Below are positions 48,718-60,035 of a stretch of DNA of 64,000 nucleotides, piece after piece. A program made the position numbers and the translations under genes. Position 1 is the stretch's first letter. Every line of letters begins with the position of its first letter. This DNA is from Serratia symbiotica (Periphyllus acericola) (lineage in GTDB: Bacteria; Pseudomonadota; Gammaproteobacteria; Enterobacterales; Enterobacteriaceae): the NCBI RefSeq assembly GCF_964019515.1, contig NZ_OZ026452.1, positions 1,612,001-1,676,000 of the forward strand, in the 5' to 3' direction. Under the pieces are notes generated by a model, which was not told the origin of the DNA, ran no database searches, and worked only from the letters and a program-made list of their open reading frames with translations.

Positions 48718-49879
48718 TCAGCGCGCATTGGCGATGCGTTCGAAACCCGCCGCCAGATCGGCGATTAGGTCGTCAACGTTTTCAAGGCCGATATGTACGC
48801 GCACCAAAGTACCAGAAAAATCGACACCGCCCGCCGGACGGACTGCCGCCAACTTCTCTGGCTAATTGATCAAGATCAACGACTCATACCTCCCTCCACC
48901 CAGGAGTAAGCCATACTAAAGTGGCTGAAGTTATCGAGATAGGCGGCTAATTGTCTCTCATTCAGGCGATCTTTAAGCACTAAGGAAAACAAGCCATTGC
49001 AGCCTCTGAAGTCGCAGAGGTAGAACTCATGGCCTTTCAGCTAAGCAGTGCCGGATCATTGATCACAGCGACCTCAGGCCGACCAGTCAGCCAATTGGCG
49101 ACTTCAATACTGCTCTACTACTCTGCCCATGCTGCTTGAGCTGCACCCACCATTTGCCCCATCAGATAGGAATATTCACTCAGTGGATTCCAACAACGCG
49201 CGTTGGCAACGGCGGTGCCGAGCATGTAATAAGCGTAGCCGATAATGTATTTGGTGCTTGACTGGATGGAAATATCAAGATCGAAATCTAATGCTTTGAA
49301 CAGCGCACCCGTCGCCCAGGTATTGTCGATCATGATCACCACCTCCGGTGCCATGGCATGAATGGCCTGTACCATAGCAGGAATATCCTGTACTTCCATA
49401 GTGATAGAACCGGGAGATTCAAGAAACACTACGCGCGTGTTGGGCTGGATCAGTTCGGTGATACCAACGCCGATCAGCGGATCGAAATAGGTCGTGGCCA
49501 CCTTCATGCAGCCAAGAATATGGGTGCAAAAGTCTTGCGTGGGTTCGTAGGCAGAGCCGATCATCAGCAAGTGATCACCGGCACCAACGAAAGACAAGAT
49601 GGCGTTGGAAACCGCCGCAGCTCTGCAAGGATAGAGCACACAACAACTGCCGCCCTCCAGTTCCACCATCGCATCCTGTAAGGCAAAGTGCGTCAGGGTG
49701 CCACGGCGGCCATAGAATAACTCGCCGTGGGCGCGGTTGGCAGTGGCGTGCTTCTTAGCTGCCACGGTTCTAAAAACCAATGAGGAGGCGCGTTGGGTAA
49801 TGGGATTCACGGCCCCCTGGGTGTAGCGTTTGCTGCGGCCAGCGCCGATAAGCGTAGTTTCGATATGTTTTGACGTCAT
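48718..49879 (-). pseudogene. metC: Cystathionine beta-lyase MetC, broken
   Basis: MetC makes homocysteine for methionine synthesis. The first 254 codons from 49879 ([68 protein letters not shown]) are open and include the PLP lysine in QSSTKYIIG, though the usual GHSD after it is GYAY. About 15 codons are then missing, a double TAG follows, and the C-terminal third, down to the final TGA at 48718-48720, has many stops. Confidence 0.9.
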
Positions 49880-49960
49880 GATACTTGACCCACTGGTGGT
49901 TGCTGCACGCTGCCCTTTTGTACTCACTCTTAACGTTAGCACGTCACACAATAGCCATCC

Positions 49961-49976
49961 AGACGTTTTAACATCT
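49961..49976. promoter_or_regulatory. MetJ-like operator upstream of metC
   Basis: Two adjacent 8-mers, AGACGTTT (7 of 8 to the met box AGACGTCT) and TAACATCT (5 of 8), form the tandem layout that MetJ recognises. They are now attached to a dead metC. Confidence 0.4.
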
Positions 49977-50040
49977 AGTAATGTGCTAGCTATAATCCGC
50001 TGTTCAACGTTGCTGAAATTTTCCAGATTATTTAGTAAAT

Positions 50041-50059
50041 AATAATGAGAACTACTATC
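50041..50059. promoter_or_regulatory. Fur box upstream of exbB
   Basis: AATAATGAGAACTACTATC matches 14 of 19 positions of the Fur consensus GATAATGATAATCATTATC. It lies about 80 bases before exbB, consistent with iron-dependent control of exbBD. Confidence 0.55.
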
Positions 50060-50136
50060 AATCCCTGATTGGTTTGATATGATCAGCACGCTGATAATTC
50101 TTTCATTTCGATCGGTAACAAGTTTGGAAGCACAGC

Positions 50137-50753
50137 GTGAAAACGGCTGGCAAGAGTTTAAATCAAGGTTCGCCCAGCATGGGTCGAGGACAACGGGGTA
50201 AGGCTTTCGGCCACGCTCTGATCGCTTCAACGGTATTGGTGATTGTGCTAGTAGGTAGCGTACAGGCTGCACCAGTAACACCTCCCACCGTTACCGAAAG
50301 CATTGTTCCGGGTTCCGTGCCAGAGAACATCACTCCGCTACTCCTCTGGATCCAGCGCCAACTATTCAGCCACCAGCAACCGCTAACATGGATCTTTCTG
50401 TCTGGGGCATGTACCAACACGCCGATATCGTTGTGAAAGTGGTGATGATTGGCCTGGTGCTGGCGTCTATCGTTACCTGGGCTATTTTGTTCACCAAAGG
50501 CAGCGAGCTGTTCCGTGCCAAGCGCCGCCTGCTCCGCGAGCAGTGGGTATTGGCTGAGGTGCGTTTGTTGGATAAAGCATCCGAGCTGGCGCAGAGTTTC
50601 TCGGAACAAAGTATTAGTGCAATGTTGCTAAACGATGCGCAGAACGAGCTAGCGCTGTCAGCAAAATCCAACGACAACAGCGGCATTAAGGAACGCGCTT
50701 GTTTCCGTCTTGAGCGCTGCCTAGCAGCCTACAGCCGTGACATGTGCGCTTAA
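50137..50753 (+). pseudogene. exbB: ExbB, frameshifted and lacking its pore helices
   Basis: ExbB forms, with ExbD, the proton-driven motor for TonB. It has the Serratia-type signal extension ([20 protein letters not shown]), a frameshift near 50335, then a clean stretch MDLSVWGMYQHADIVVKVVM, LASIVTWAILFTKGSE, IKERACFRLERCLAAYSRDM. It then runs directly into exbD: the last ~120 residues with transmembrane helices 2 and 3, the proton-path helices, are deleted. Confidence 0.87.
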
Positions 50754-51187
50754 ATGAAGGTCTGGACGACAATGGCGAACTGCATGAAATCAACGTGACG
50801 CCGTTTATCTACGGGATGTTGGTGCTGTTGATCATCTTTATCGTGGCCGCGCCGCTAGCAACGGTGGATATTCGCGTCGACTTGCCAGCATCTTCCGCCA
50901 AACCACTGCTACGGCTAGAGAAACCAGTGTTTCTATCGGTGAAAGCGGATAAACAGCTCTATGTCGGCGATCAGCCGGTCAATGTTGATCAATTGTTGTT
51001 GGTACTGGATCAACGCACTCAGGCGAACAAAGAAACCACCATTTTCTTCCAGGCAGACAAGAGCGTGGACTATGAAACGCTGATGAGCGTGATGGACACC
51101 TTGCGTAAAAGCAGGTTACCTGAAAGTCGGGCTAGTGGGCATGGAAAGTACCTAGGCTATAAGGCGGTTCAGGTGTCGCTTCAATGA
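50744..51187 (+). pseudogene. exbD: ExbD with altered catalytic aspartate and shifted C terminus
   Basis: ExbD is the second stator protein of the TonB motor. GTG 50744 gives RLNEGLDDNGELHEINVTPF and one transmembrane helix, MLVLLIIFIVAAPLA. The essential aspartate at the start of that helix (VTPFID in E. coli, Asp25) is tyrosine here (VTPFIYGM). An extra A near 51109 shifts the last ~16 codons; the old frame would end GYLKVGLVGMEST. With exbB truncated, the motor is almost certainly dead. Confidence 0.85.
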
Positions 51188-51307
51188 GCTGTATACAGCG
51201 TCAGAGCGGCACAATCTTCACCCAAAAACATCAAACATTAAAGATAAGTCTGCTTTGGATGGCATTCACACACTGATGACATCTATGAGCAAGCAAGGCT
51301 ATCGCCT

Positions 51308-51325
51308 GATTTATTCAACAAAGCC
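51308..51325. mobile_element. Solitary IS903-type end
   Basis: GATTTATTCAACAAAGCC equals the terminal inverted repeat of the IS903-type copies, but no transposase sequence adjoins it. It stands at the joint of the exbD block and the IS3-family fragments. Confidence 0.8.
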
Positions 51326-51394
51326 ACTCGAGACTGCAAAACGGGTTCTCGACCAGAATTACACTGTAGTGGATCACAAAATCAGGACACCGGG

Positions 51395-52144
<750 letters not shown>

Positions 52145-52179
52145 CCATTACATCCTTGCGGCAGCATGGACGGAACGAT

Positions 52180-53028
52180 TTATTGCCTGACCAAGCGACC
52201 GAGAACCGGCACTGCTTCGAAGTCGCTACGGAAGGGGTTGATGTCCAAACCGCCACGGCGGGTATAGCGGGCGAAAACGCTGAGTTTCTCCGGCTGGCAG
52301 TATTGCTTGATGTCGTTGAAGATACGCTCGACGCACTGCTCGTGGAATTCGTTATGTTGGCGAAATGAGATCAGGTAGCGCAGCAGGCGCTCGCGATCGA
52401 TTTCCCGGCCTTGGTAGTGAATGACCACGCTACCCCAATCCGGTTGATGAGTTACCGGGCAGTTGGACTTTAACAGATTGGAGGATAGCGTCTCTGTTAC
52501 CCATTCTGCCTGTGCGCTGGCCGCACCGTGCAGATATTCCGGTTTGAAAGCATAGTCATCAATGGCGATATCCAGATCATCAATATTGACACCCGGTAGA
52601 TGATCGATCTGCGTTGAATAGCTATCCATCCCCGGATAGAGTTTAACCCCGACCAAGCCGTTGACCGCCTGCGACAGATCTTTTTGCATCACGGTGTTCA
52701 CCGTTTCCACACTGTCGAAACGCGTTTGATTAAAACTGTTAAGGTACAACTTGAAAGATTTAGATTCGATCAAGTTGGTGGAGTAGTGTGGTAAGGTAAA
52801 TTCCCCTACCCCCACCACCGGTTTGCCTTTGGCGTTGAGCCAGGAAAGTTCGAAAGCAGTCCACAGATCGAAGCCACTGGACGGCAGGTTATGTTCATTC
52901 ACACCGATCAGATCCCTACCATGAGCGCGGGGCAGGGCTTCGAGTAACGCTGGAGCATAGTGATCTGGATAGTCCGAGTGACTGCCAAGATGAGTGATTT
53001 TATCTTGTTTTTTGATATGCATATTCAT
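52180..53028 (-). CDS. queF: NADPH-dependent 7-cyano-7-deazaguanine reductase (preQ0 reductase)
   Basis: A 282-residue tunnel-fold enzyme of queuosine synthesis that reduces preQ0 to preQ1 before its insertion into tRNA wobble positions. The N-terminal half has [17 protein letters not shown], the QueF motif. The nucleophilic cysteine is in [14 protein letters not shown], and [10 protein letters not shown] and [14 protein letters not shown] are conserved. Length equals E. coli, but the first 60 residues and the middle differ clearly from the E. coli protein as I recall it. Intact, flanked by mobile-element relics on both sides. Confidence 0.93.
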   Translation of the reverse strand: MNMHIKKQDKITHLGSHSDYPDHYAPALLEALPRAHGRDLIGVNEHNLPSSGFDLWTAFELSWLNAKGKPVVGVGEFTLPHYSTNLIESKSFKLYLNSFNQTRFDSVETVNTVMQKDLSQAVNGLVGVKLYPGMDSYSTQIDHLPGVNIDDLDIAIDDYAFKPEYLHGAASAQAEWVTETLSSNLLKSNCPVTHQPDWGSVVIHYQGREIDRERLLRYLISFRQHNEFHEQCVERIFNDIKQYCQPEKLSVFARYTRRGGLDINPFRSDFEAVPVLGRLVRQ

Positions 53029-53081
53029 TGTGCCTTGTGTGATCGGTACTGGATGTAACCGTTAAACGGGTTTCGAGCGGC

Positions 53082-53100
53082 TTGACATCCTCCCCCGCCC
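53082..53100. repeat. IS200/IS605-type end-like sequence (first copy)
   Basis: TTGACATCCTCCCCCGCCC resembles the conserved right-end sequence of IS605-group elements that accompany tnpB genes. It recurs in a better form at 53254. Confidence 0.5.
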
Positions 53101-53253
53101 TATTCTATGTAGCTTATCTTGATCATGATCTCTAAAGAAATAAGCCAAAGAGCGCGCTGACCGATCGGCTACTACGATACCTTTATGTATCAAGTGATCA
53201 AAAAATAAGATTATGATTTTATGTCATTTTTTGCATCTCTGATAAATGGCCCA

Positions 53254-53292
53254 TTGACATCCTCCCCGGCCTAAAGGACGGGGAGGATATCA
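53254..53292. repeat. IS200/IS605-type end with perfect hairpin (second copy)
   Basis: TTGACATCCTCCCC begins a perfect 10-bp hairpin, ATCCTCCCCG (53259-53268) with CGGGGAGGAT (53279-53288). Such subterminal hairpins are the recognition structures of IS200/IS605 transposases. No tnpA or tnpB is present between the two copies. Confidence 0.6.
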
Positions 53293-53395
53293 ATATTTTC
53301 CTGTCAGCCGACGATACACACAATAATTTTATGCAAGGAAATATTAACTATTTGAAAATAACCATCGACGATGGAAATAAAGCGGACGCAGTTTT

Positions 53396-54431
53396 TTAAT
53401 TACTGTCTTCGGGATATTGACCTACCGTCATCTTAAGGGGGATGCGCTGACTATTACGCAGCACTATTACCGGGATTTCGGTACCCGGCCGGATCTCCGC
53501 TACTTGATCCATGCTCTCCAGCACCGACACCGCAGGTTTGTTGTCCACGTTGATAATAATGTCATTGAGTTGAAAGCCAGAGTTGCCCGCTGGGCCGTTT
53601 GGCGTGATCTCGGTGACAATAATGCCTTGTAGGCGCTCGATGCCGGAATTGGACGAGCGCAACGGGATAATCTCTGTGCCCTGGATACCGAGGTAACCTC
53701 AAATGACGCGGCCATCGCGGATCAGCTTACCCATAAATTTTAGTGGCCAGTTTGATCGGAATGGCGAAGCCGAGACCTTCCGGCATTTCGTTATCGGTGA
53801 TTTTGTCGAAGGTCAAGGTATTGATGCCGATCAGTTCGCCCACTGAGTTCACCAACGCGCCAACGGCATTGCCACGGTTAATCTAGGCATCGGTTTGCAG
53901 AAAAGTCTGGCGGCCAGTGGCGCTGAGAATGCCTTGGGTGACCGTTTTCCCAAGGTTGTAGGGGTTACAAATCGCCAACACCACGTCACCAACGTGGGCG
54001 ATACGGGTGTTGTTGATCGGAATCATCGGTAAATTGCCAGGGTCGATCTTCAACCCCGCCAGATCGGTTAATCTGTCGGAGCCGACCAGCAGAGCTTCAT
54101 CGTAGCGGCCATCCTGTAGCACCACAGTAATCTGCTGTGCATCCTTGATCACGTGGCGATTGGTGATGATATAGCCGAGTTCGTTCATGATCACGACTGA
54201 ACCCAACGACAGCATATTGGCGGTACCGCTTAAGTTGCGATTATTAATATTCACCACCGAAGGCGCGGCACGGCGCACCGCCTTATTGTAGCTCAACTGT
54301 GTTTCGTCGCTGGTATTCTCAGGCTTTTCTGCAAATAGGCTGTGGGAAGAACGCAGCATAGGCAGCGCGACCAGCAGCAGACCAGCAACGATAAGACCAA
54401 TAACGACAGAACGCAGCAGCTTAGCAAACAT
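53396..54431 (-). pseudogene. degS: Sigma-E stress protease DegS, broken and without catalytic serine
   Basis: DegS cleaves RseA to release sigma-E when outer-membrane proteins misfold. The frame from 54431 has the N-terminal membrane anchor (VVIGLIVAGLLLVALPML), the catalytic histidine (NRHVIKDA) and aspartate (LTDLAGLKI). It stops at TAG 53882-53884 after FLQTDA. Beyond it INRGNAVGALVNS shows that the active-site serine of GNSGGA is lost. The PDZ domain survives in pieces to 53396, with more frameshifts near 53690-53740. Confidence 0.9.
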
Positions 54432-54526
54432 GGCGTTTTAATGGATGAAGTTAATGATGCACGGAGACGGAGGATAACATGAGTTAACCGAGCGCAGAAT
54501 GCTACCGCACCCGGTTTTTAAACACA

Positions 54527-55900
54527 TTATCGCAGTAGCAAATAAATACGCTCGTTGCCACGTACGACATTGAGCGCCATGATCGGCGGCTTGGCCTCCA
54601 GTATCTTGCGCAACGCTATGATGTTGTCAACGCGCTGGCGGTTGGCACCAATGATCATATCGCCTTTTTTTAGGCCGATCCGCGCTGCTATTGAACTTTG
54701 ATCGATGTTATCTACCTTAACGCCCTGCTCGCCGCTCGGCAGTGTGCCATTGCTGAGGGAAACCCCCAGCAACGCCGGTGACAACGTTTCAGCGTTGGTT
54801 GAAGAACTTTCATTATTGTCTAGCGTGACCGAGACCTCCTGGGATTTGCCATCTCGCAGTAGGCCTATTTTGATCGTTTTACCCGGTGTGGTAGTGCCAA
54901 CTTTAGCGCGTAGCTCGGCGAAACTGCTGACTGGCTTGCCATCAATAGAAACCAGTATGTCGCCAGCCTTGATACCGGCCTTAGCGGCGGCGGATTTTGG
55001 CAGCACTTCGCTGACAAAGGCACCACGCTGGGCATCAGTATTGAAGACTGTGGCCATGTCAGGTGTCATTTCGCTGCCTTTGATGCCTAACATACTGCGC
55101 TTCACTTGGCCGAATTCGATCAACTGTTGGCTGAGGTTTTGCGCCATGTTGCTTGGAATGGCGAAGCCGATACCGACGTTGCCGCCGCTTGGTGCCAAAA
55201 TGGCAGTATTTATGCCGATCAGCTCGCCGTTGAGGTTAACCAGCGCGCCGCCAGAGTTACCACGGTTGATTGAGGCATCAGTCTGGATAAAGTTCTCCAG
55301 GCCTTCCAAATTCAGACCGCTGCGGCCCAGAGCTGAGATGATGCCGGAGGTGGCGGTCTGACCTAGGCCAAATGGGTTGCCGACGGCCACGGCGAAGTCG
55401 CCAACGCGCAGCTGATCGGAATCCGCCATTTTAATGGCGGTCAGGTTTTTTACCTCACTAAGTTGCAGTAGGGCGATATCGGATTGTTCATCGCGGCCAA
55501 CCAGTTTGGCATCCAGCTCACGGCCATCATTTAGCTGTATGTAGATTTTGTCGGCATTGTTGATAACGTGATTATTGGTCAGTACGTAGCCTTTGGCGGC
55601 ATTGATGATTACGCCAGAGCCTAACCCTTCAAACGAGCGAGAACTGGGGCGTTGATCAGGAAAATCGTGGCCAAAGAAACGTTTTAATTCTTTAGGCAAC
55701 TGCGGCTGATATTGCACTTGAGTGCCTTCAACGTGCACGCTGACCACGGCGGGCAACACTTTTTCCAGCATGGGTGCCAAGCTTGGCAGCGGCTGGCCCT
55801 GCACAACAACGGGCATTGCTGCGCTGGCTACCGGTAAGGAAGTGAGTATCAGGCCAATGCTTATGGCCAATGCACTAAGAATTAAAGATTTTTTCTTCAT
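54527..55900 (-). CDS. degQ: Periplasmic serine endoprotease DegQ
   Basis: A 457-residue HtrA-family protease and chaperone of the periplasm. Signal peptide MKKKSLILSALAISIGLIL to AASAA-like cleavage; catalytic triad in NNHVINNA (His), EQSDIALLQL (Asp) and RGNSGGALVN (Ser); two PDZ domains (about residues 280-370 and 385-457). The start at 55900 matches the family; the open frame reaches back to 56038 only because a GTTCGC repeat happens to lack stops. Intact, in contrast to degS directly downstream. Confidence 0.95.
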   Translation of the reverse strand: MKKKSLILSALAISIGLILTSLPVASAAMPVVVQGQPLPSLAPMLEKVLPAVVSVHVEGTQVQYQPQLPKELKRFFGHDFPDQRPSSRSFEGLGSGVIINAAKGYVLTNNHVINNADKIYIQLNDGRELDAKLVGRDEQSDIALLQLSEVKNLTAIKMADSDQLRVGDFAVAVGNPFGLGQTATSGIISALGRSGLNLEGLENFIQTDASINRGNSGGALVNLNGELIGINTAILAPSGGNVGIGFAIPSNMAQNLSQQLIEFGQVKRSMLGIKGSEMTPDMATVFNTDAQRGAFVSEVLPKSAAAKAGIKAGDILVSIDGKPVSSFAELRAKVGTTTPGKTIKIGLLRDGKSQEVSVTLDNNESSSTNAETLSPALLGVSLSNGTLPSGEQGVKVDNIDQSSIAARIGLKKGDMIIGANRQRVDNIIALRKILEAKPPIMALNVVRGNERIYLLLR

Positions 55901-55967
55901 TGATAATAACTCTCTCAATACCTGCCGATAAATATGAATGAAGCCACAACAGCACCGATCGCCGATC

Positions 55968-56006
55968 AACGCGAACGCGAACGCGAACGCGAACGCGAAC
56001 GCGAGG
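55968..56006. repeat. Hexanucleotide tandem repeat upstream of degQ
   Basis: Five full GCGAAC units (55971-56000), preceded by AAC and followed by GCGAGG, lie about 70 bases before the degQ start. Unit number could vary by slippage and change promoter or leader spacing. Confidence 0.85.
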
Positions 56007-56128
56007 TATAAGACCAATAATTTGTATAAAAAGTTCAATAAATTATTGCATCATTCTATCATGATGATAAGAAAAGAACGCGGTAGGCAAAGGGCGAAAC
56101 CCCTAGCCAAGTTACATGGGTAAGAAGC

Positions 56129-56530
56129 TTAGTCACGACGGGGTACTTGGCCACGCAACAGGCCAGATGCGCCTTCTGAATAGTCACGCGGTATTTCTAC
56201 CGGTGCTTGATCATTGTCTGCTTCAGCTTCGGTCAACTGATAGCGGAACGGGTTTTCCTGGTTTGGCAAGTCAGGCAGCAAGTTGTTGGAGCTCTTTGCC
56301 ATATGTTGATACAACTGGCGGTAATCGCGCGCTGTGTTATCGAGCAACTCTGCGCTGTATGCAAAGTGACCGACCATTTCCTGGCGGTATTTTTCCAGCT
56401 CGGTTTTGCTCTTATCCAGTTCGTGCTGCAAAACTTGTTGTTGACGTAGTTTACGATTGCCAAAACGCATCGCAACCGCACCGATGACGATGCCGACCAC
56501 TAAACCAACCAGCGCATACTCCCAGGTCAT
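56129..56530 (-). CDS. zapG: ZapG (YhcB), inner-membrane division and envelope protein
   Basis: A 133-residue protein with one N-terminal membrane helix (YALVGLVVGIVIGAVAM) and a cytoplasmic coiled coil (NRKLRQQQVLQHELDKSKTE). The conserved DUF1043 part is HFAYSAELLDNTARDYRQLY. It links division, cell-wall and lipid synthesis in E. coli; the exact mechanism is open. The gene lies between degQ and the divergent zapE, as in E. coli. Intact. Confidence 0.93.
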   Translation of the reverse strand: MTWEYALVGLVVGIVIGAVAMRFGNRKLRQQQVLQHELDKSKTELEKYRQEMVGHFAYSAELLDNTARDYRQLYQHMAKSSNNLLPDLPNQENPFRYQLTEAEADNDQAPVEIPRDYSEGASGLLRGQVPRRD

Positions 56531-56798
56531 AATGACTCCTTTTGTGACTTCGTTGTTCCGAAGGGATTTTTCACTTAATAATATCCACTATAACCGTTAA
56601 CCTTGTCCGAGTGGAATTCTTAAGCGTATTTGCAGGTTCTTTTAGCATTACCCGGATCGGGAATTTGTGGCGATAATAGCGCGAAATAGCCTCAATTCCC
56701 TGCCAATTTTGGCTAAATAATTTCTTATGTCCGAATAATTTCAATCCGTGGCAGTTCAAAAAGTGCGGGGGATCACGTTCATAGGGAACATAGAATAG

Positions 56799-57926
56799 AT
56801 GCAGGCACAATCACCGCTATCCTGTTACCAGCAGGCGCTGAATACGGGGAAATATCAGGCCGATGAGGTGCAACGCCAGGCTGTTGCTCAATTGGAGCGT
56901 ATTTACCAGGCGCTGCAACAAGCACCAGCGGTGAGCATGCCAACCGGCTGGCTGGGTAGTAAACTCAGCCGCTGGTTGGGGAAAAGCAGTGAAACGGCCC
57001 AACAACGCACGATACAGGGGCTGTATATGTGGGGCGGTGTCGGGCGTGGTAAAACCTGGCTGATGGATATGTTCTTTCACAGCCTGCCGGGGGATCGCAA
57101 ACTACGACTGCATTTCCACCGCTTTATGCTACGTGTGCACGAACAATTGACCGAGTTACAAGGGCAGGAAAACCCGCTGGAAAGCATTGCCAATGGGTTC
57201 AAGTTGCAAACTGATGTGCTGTGCTTTGACGAATTCTTCGTCTCCGACATCACTGATGCCATGCTGCTGGGCACGTTGTTACAGGCATTGTTCGCGCGTG
57301 GCATTACGTTGGTAGCCACCTCCAATATTAAGCCAGATTCTCTGTATCGCAATGGTTTACAGCGGGCGCGCTTCTTGCCTGCTATCGATCTGATTAATGA
57401 GTACTGCGACGTGATAAACATCGACGCCGGCATCGACTACCGCCTGCGAACCCTAACGCAGGCACAACTGTATTTGATGCCACTTAATGCGCAGACGCGA
57501 GAGACTCTGGATAGAATGTTTATCACGCTGGCGGGCAAGGCTGGGGAAGAGGCACGGATGTTGCAGGTCAATCATCGGCCTTTGCAGGCGATCCGCGTAG
57601 TGGATGGAGTGCTGGCGGTGGATTTCCATACCCTGTGTGAGGAAGCGCGTAGCCAGTTGGACTATATTGTGTTATCGCGTCGGTACCGTAGTGTGATCCT
57701 TTACAATGTGCAAGTGATGGGGCCGAGAAAAGAAAACACCGCCCGTCGCTTCTTGGCGCTGGTGGATGAATTCTATGAGCGCCACGTTAAACTGGTGATC
57801 GCTGCTGAGGCTTCAATGTTTGAGATCTACCAAGGGGAACAGTTGAAGTTTGAATATCAACGCTGCCTATCGCGTTTGCAGGAGATGCAGAGTGAGGAGT
57901 ATCTCAAGCTGCCGCACCTGCGATAA
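56799..57926 (+). CDS. zapE: Cell-division ATPase ZapE (YhcM)
   Basis: A 375-residue AFG1-like AAA+ ATPase that interacts with FtsZ and helps late constriction under heat or low oxygen. Walker A is GGVGRGKTWLMD near residue 80, Walker B DVLCFDEFFVSD, then TLVATSNIKPDSLYRNGLQR with the sensor residues. Length equals E. coli (375). It is divergent from zapG and upstream of rplM. Intact. Confidence 0.95.
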   Translation: MQAQSPLSCYQQALNTGKYQADEVQRQAVAQLERIYQALQQAPAVSMPTGWLGSKLSRWLGKSSETAQQRTIQGLYMWGGVGRGKTWLMDMFFHSLPGDRKLRLHFHRFMLRVHEQLTELQGQENPLESIANGFKLQTDVLCFDEFFVSDITDAMLLGTLLQALFARGITLVATSNIKPDSLYRNGLQRARFLPAIDLINEYCDVINIDAGIDYRLRTLTQAQLYLMPLNAQTRETLDRMFITLAGKAGEEARMLQVNHRPLQAIRVVDGVLAVDFHTLCEEARSQLDYIVLSRRYRSVILYNVQVMGPRKENTARRFLALVDEFYERHVKLVIAAEASMFEIYQGEQLKFEYQRCLSRLQEMQSEEYLKLPHLR

Positions 57927-58040
57927 ATTTAACTTAACGGGATATCTGTGGGTCATGTTGCTCGCCACCCTTCACGTGCTCGATGTACGCGCCGGTAGCT
58001 GTGCGTTGTCCAGGGGATAAAAAAATCCATTCAAAAACTA

Positions 58041-58070
58041 TTCGATCTTTGTGATCGACTTCTCTATAAT
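58041..58070 (+). promoter_or_regulatory. Probable rplM promoter
   Basis: TATAAT (58065-58070) is preceded at 18 bases by TTCGAT (58041-58046), giving a leader of about 160 bases before rplM. The leader probably holds the L13 autoregulatory site known from E. coli, but I cannot define its structure here. Confidence 0.45.
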
Positions 58071-58173
58071 ATTTCTACCCCACGTTACAACAAAGTTTTT
58101 TCCCAAAACTTTTATAGTGTCGGCAAATGGCTATTCGAAGGGATAGGTTTGCTGGACTTGTATGGTCGTGTGA

Positions 58174-59076
<903 letters not shown>

Positions 59077-59113
59077 TCTTTACTGCTTCAGCAGTGTGGG
59101 TTGCGCAAAATCA

Positions 59114-59139
59114 GGTGCAGTTCGCTGCACCGGGTTTTT
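59114..59139 (+). terminator. Intrinsic terminator after rpsI
   Basis: GGTGCAG (59114-59120), a TTCG loop and CTGCACC (59125-59131), then GGGTTTTTA. The TTCG tetraloop is especially stable. The 250 bases from here to sspA hold no further gene. Confidence 0.8.
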
Positions 59140-59388
59140 ATGCGTCAAAATAGGCCTATCCCTACTAAAATTCTTGTAATATCAAAAAATAAAATTGTCG
59201 CGTGGCTCCCATAAAACAAGCAGAATCTGGTAAACTTCCCCCCCACTTTTGCACCTGTTTGCCGTCAGTTTACCTCCTAGGTCGGTTTTATGGCCAGGTT
59301 GATTGCGGGCTGCCGGTATGTGGTGTGAAAGATGAAGATGAATGTGAGCTAGCTATCCGCAGTATTTTTAAATAACTTGGAGGTTCTC

Positions 59389-60018
59389 ATGGTTGTCGCT
59401 GCCAACAAACGTTCGGTAATGACACTGTTCTCTGGCCCGACCGACATTTTTAGCCATCAAGTACGTATCGTACTCGCGGAGAAAGGTATCAGCGTCGAGA
59501 TTGAGCAGGTCGAGATGGATAACCTGCCGCAGGATTTAATTGACCTCAATCCTTACCAAACATTACCGACACTGGTCGATCGCGAACTGACCCTGTATGA
59601 ATCCCGCATCATTATGGAATACCTTGATGAGCGTTTCCCACACCCGCCACTGATGCCAGTTTACCCGGTCGCTCGCGGTGAAAGCCGGTTAATGATGCTA
59701 CGTATTGAGAAAAACTGGTACTCGCTGATGAACAATATTGAGCAGAGCAGCGGCCAGGAAGCGGAATCCGCTCGTCGCCAACTGCGCGAAGAACTGCTGG
59801 CGATCGCACCGATCTTTGGCCAAACGTCCTACTTTATGAGTGAAGAGTTCAGCCTGGTGGATTGCTACTTGGCCCCGCTGCTGTGGCGCTTGCCGCAGTT
59901 GGGCATTGAACTGAGCGGTGCTAGCTCCAAAGAACTTAAAGGCTACATGACCCGCGTGTTCGAACGTGATGCGTTCCTGGCTTCTCTGACTGAAGCCGAG
60001 CGCGAAATGCGTCTATAG
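59389..60018 (+). CDS. sspA: Stringent starvation protein A
   Basis: A 209-residue GST-fold protein that binds RNA polymerase and alters transcription in stationary phase and acid stress. The thioredoxin-like N-terminal half has TLFSGPTDIFSHQVRIVLAE and LPTLVDRELTLYESRIIMEY. The helical C-terminal half has DEFSLVDCYLAPLLWRL-like sequence. ATG 59389 follows a strong TTGGAGG ribosome site. sspB follows after 17 bases. Intact. Confidence 0.96.
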   Translation: MVVAANKRSVMTLFSGPTDIFSHQVRIVLAEKGISVEIEQVEMDNLPQDLIDLNPYQTLPTLVDRELTLYESRIIMEYLDERFPHPPLMPVYPVARGESRLMMLRIEKNWYSLMNNIEQSSGQEAESARRQLREELLAIAPIFGQTSYFMSEEFSLVDCYLAPLLWRLPQLGIELSGASSKELKGYMTRVFERDAFLASLTEAEREMRL

Positions 60019-60035
60019 ACTCGGGGCTAAGTATT

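Noticed and set aside
51188..51200. GCTGTATACAGC as a LexA box after exbD
   Set aside because: The palindrome has the wrong spacing (CTGT-AT-ACAG instead of eight bases between the halves).
54705..55361. 218-codon open frame opposite degQ
   Set aside because: It is the mirror of a conserved protease gene with no independent start signal or motif.
55901..56038. 46-residue N-terminal extension of DegQ with repeated Phe-Ala
   Set aside because: It is a translation of the hexamer repeat; the conserved signal peptide starts at 55900.
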